15,189 nt of DNA, from the NCBI GenBank assembly GCA_947522735.1, contig CANNTZ010000062.1, forward strand, positions 1 through 15,189, given 5' to 3'. Both the position numbers and the translations under genes were made by a program. This document shows positions 14,390-15,189 of the stretch, one piece after another (position 1 is the first letter of the stretch; the number at the start of each line of letters is the position of its first letter). A model generated the notes under the pieces. That model was not told the DNA's origin. It saw only the letters and a list, made by a program, of their open reading frames with translations, and did no database searches. The stretch is from an uncultured Oscillospiraceae bacterium. Lineage in GTDB: Bacteria > Bacillota > Clostridia > Oscillospirales > Ruminococcaceae.

Positions 14390-14418
14390 TTTACGGCGGC
14401 GGCGAGATGTGATATCAT
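14390..14418 (+). promoter_or_regulatory. Sigma-A promoter of the ACT-domain gene
   Basis: TTTACG (14390-14395) and TATCAT (14413-14418) are 17 bp apart, with TG at 14410-14411 giving an extended -10. Because the dapB terminator lies just upstream, the ACT gene needs its own promoter, and this is the best candidate. Confidence 0.65.
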
Positions 14419-14458
14419 ATACTAAATAGATTTGCTCATTTGGGATGGAGGCGGACAT

Positions 14459-14923
14459 ATGAACGGTGTCAGCAAGCTTACTGTGACGGAGGACGTCGCT
14501 CTTGTGACCTTTAACAGGCTTCCGGCGGATCACAAGCTGATCGCGGAGATTCTCGGCGAGTTCGCGGCGGTAAAGATGAATATCGACATGATCTCGCAGA
14601 CCACCTCGCAGGGGGGAGACATAAGCTTTTCTTTCACGGTGGCCGGTGACGACATGGTAAAGTCGCTGGAGCTGCTAAAGCGCATGAGCGCGAGCGGCAC
14701 GGCGGTCAGGCCGTTCGTCAGCAGCGGCAACACCAAGATCCAGCTCTATGGCGAGGAGATGCGCGATATGTACGGAGTTGCGGCAAGGGCGATAGACGTT
14801 GTGGCCCGCACCGGCGCGCAGGTCGTGATAATCACGACGTCCGAGGTGGATATCTCGTTGCTCTGCGCGGGCGCGCATGTTGACGAGTGTATAGGCGAGC
14901 TTGAAAAGGAGTTCGCGCTCTGA
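14459..14923 (+). CDS. Free-standing tandem ACT-domain protein, aspartokinase regulatory-like
   Basis: The 154-aa product consists of two ACT domains (about 10-85 and 93-150) and nothing else. The second domain closely follows the aspartokinase C-terminus: KIQLYGEEMRDMYGVAARA (93-111), then VVIITTSEVDISLLC (122-136). In aspartokinase this pair of domains binds lysine and/or threonine and controls the kinase. No kinase domain precedes it in frame; upstream are the dapB terminator and a promoter. GGAGG at 14446-14450 supports ATG 14459. It may sense an aspartate-family amino acid and act on a separate aspartokinase, or be a general amino-acid sensor. Bacillus makes a comparable beta subunit from an internal start in lysC, but here it is a separate gene next to the lysine operon. 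Confidence 0.88.
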   Translation: MNGVSKLTVTEDVALVTFNRLPADHKLIAEILGEFAAVKMNIDMISQTTSQGGDISFSFTVAGDDMVKSLELLKRMSASGTAVRPFVSSGNTKIQLYGEEMRDMYGVAARAIDVVARTGAQVVIITTSEVDISLLCAGAHVDECIGELEKEFAL

Positions 14924-15029
14924 AAAAGCCGCAAAATTTAATGACCTGTATACTTCGCTGCGCGGATGCAGACGCTGTGTCCGCACGGCGTATTATTGCG
15001 TATATTTCAAACAAGGACATGAAAACAGG

Positions 15030-15189
15030 ATGAAAAAACACGATTTTTATTATGACCTGCCGCAGGAGCTTATCGCTCAACACCCAATCGAGCCTCGCGA
15101 CCACTCCCGGCTGCTGGTATACGACAGGGCGGCCGGCGGTATAGAGCACCGGCGCTTTTACGAGCTGGATGAGCTGCTGCGCTCCGGCG
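15030..15189 (+). CDS. queA: S-adenosylmethionine:tRNA ribosyltransferase-isomerase, 5' end only
   Basis: Only the first 53 residues are inside the window; the gene continues past 15189. DFYYDLPQELIAQHP followed by EPRDHSRLLVYDR and IEHRRFYELDELLRSG matches the N-terminus of QueA, which transfers and isomerises the ribosyl part of S-adenosylmethionine onto preQ1 in tRNA to make epoxyqueuosine. ATG 15030 is preferred: the ATG at 15019 hits a stop after three sense codons beyond it. AAGGA at 15013-15017 is the likely binding site. The 106-bp gap after the ACT gene shows no clear promoter or terminator, so cotranscription with the ACT gene is possible. Confidence 0.93.
   Translation, partial: MKKHDFYYDLPQELIAQHPIEPRDHSRLLVYDRAAGGIEHRRFYELDELLRSG

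Noticed and set aside
14926..14954. Promoter for queA with TATACT at 14949-14954
   Set aside because: No -35-like hexamer lies at the proper distance; the match is isolated.

Overview
The window looks like chromosomal DNA from a GC-rich, low-copy-number-repeat-bearing member of the Firmicutes (Clostridia, probably a gut lineage near Oscillospirales or Christensenellales). Evidence for this is the strong AGGAGG-type ribosome binding sites, frequent GTG/TTG starts, consensus sigma-A promoters (several with extended -10 TGn), a perfect CcpA-type cre site and the gene families present. Lineage is inferred from gene style only; no rRNA or marker gene is present.

Layout. (1) Positions 1-369 hold three tandem copies of a 109-bp hairpin-rich intergenic repeat, a partial fourth copy and an 8-bp microrepeat that runs right up to the stop codon of a leftward tldD metalloprotease gene (370-1755, minus). 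(2) A divergent intergenic region carries promoters for tldD and for a rightward sugar operon. The operon has a perfect cre operator just downstream of its promoter, a TIM-barrel sugar isomerase/epimerase (1991-2905) and an SLC45/GPH-like MFS sugar transporter (2990-4285). A decayed gene (4296-4794, one frameshift and one in-frame TAG) and a membrane-anchored glycerophosphodiester phosphodiesterase (4808-5629) follow. (3) A consensus promoter at 5748 drives a small AT-richer unit with a 56-codon ORF and an intrinsic terminator at 6021-6053. This precedes a three-gene cassette of ABC exporter (6196-8526), DUF1854 protein (8546-9073) and ABC exporter (9110-11305). Both ABC proteins have an extra N-terminal soluble domain plus a four-cysteine zinc-ribbon, which ordinary exporters lack. 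(4) A strong promoter at 11398 drives asd-dapA-dapB (11533-14334), the first committed steps from aspartyl phosphate to tetrahydrodipicolinate for lysine and peptidoglycan, closed by a strong terminator at 14343-14377. (5) A separately promoted tandem-ACT protein (14459-14923) resembles a free-standing regulatory part of aspartokinase. (6) The 5' end of queA (queuosine synthesis) starts at 15030 and runs off the window.

How it fits together. The cre site, isomerase and transporter form a plausible carbon-source uptake unit of unknown substrate. The asd-dapA-dapB operon plus the ACT protein form an aspartate-family unit without a kinase in view. The most interesting part is the ABC-DUF1854-ABC cassette. 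From memory, related proteins are named in databases after cyanophycin metabolism, but no cyanophycin synthetase or cyanophycinase is visible here, so its cargo in this lineage is open.
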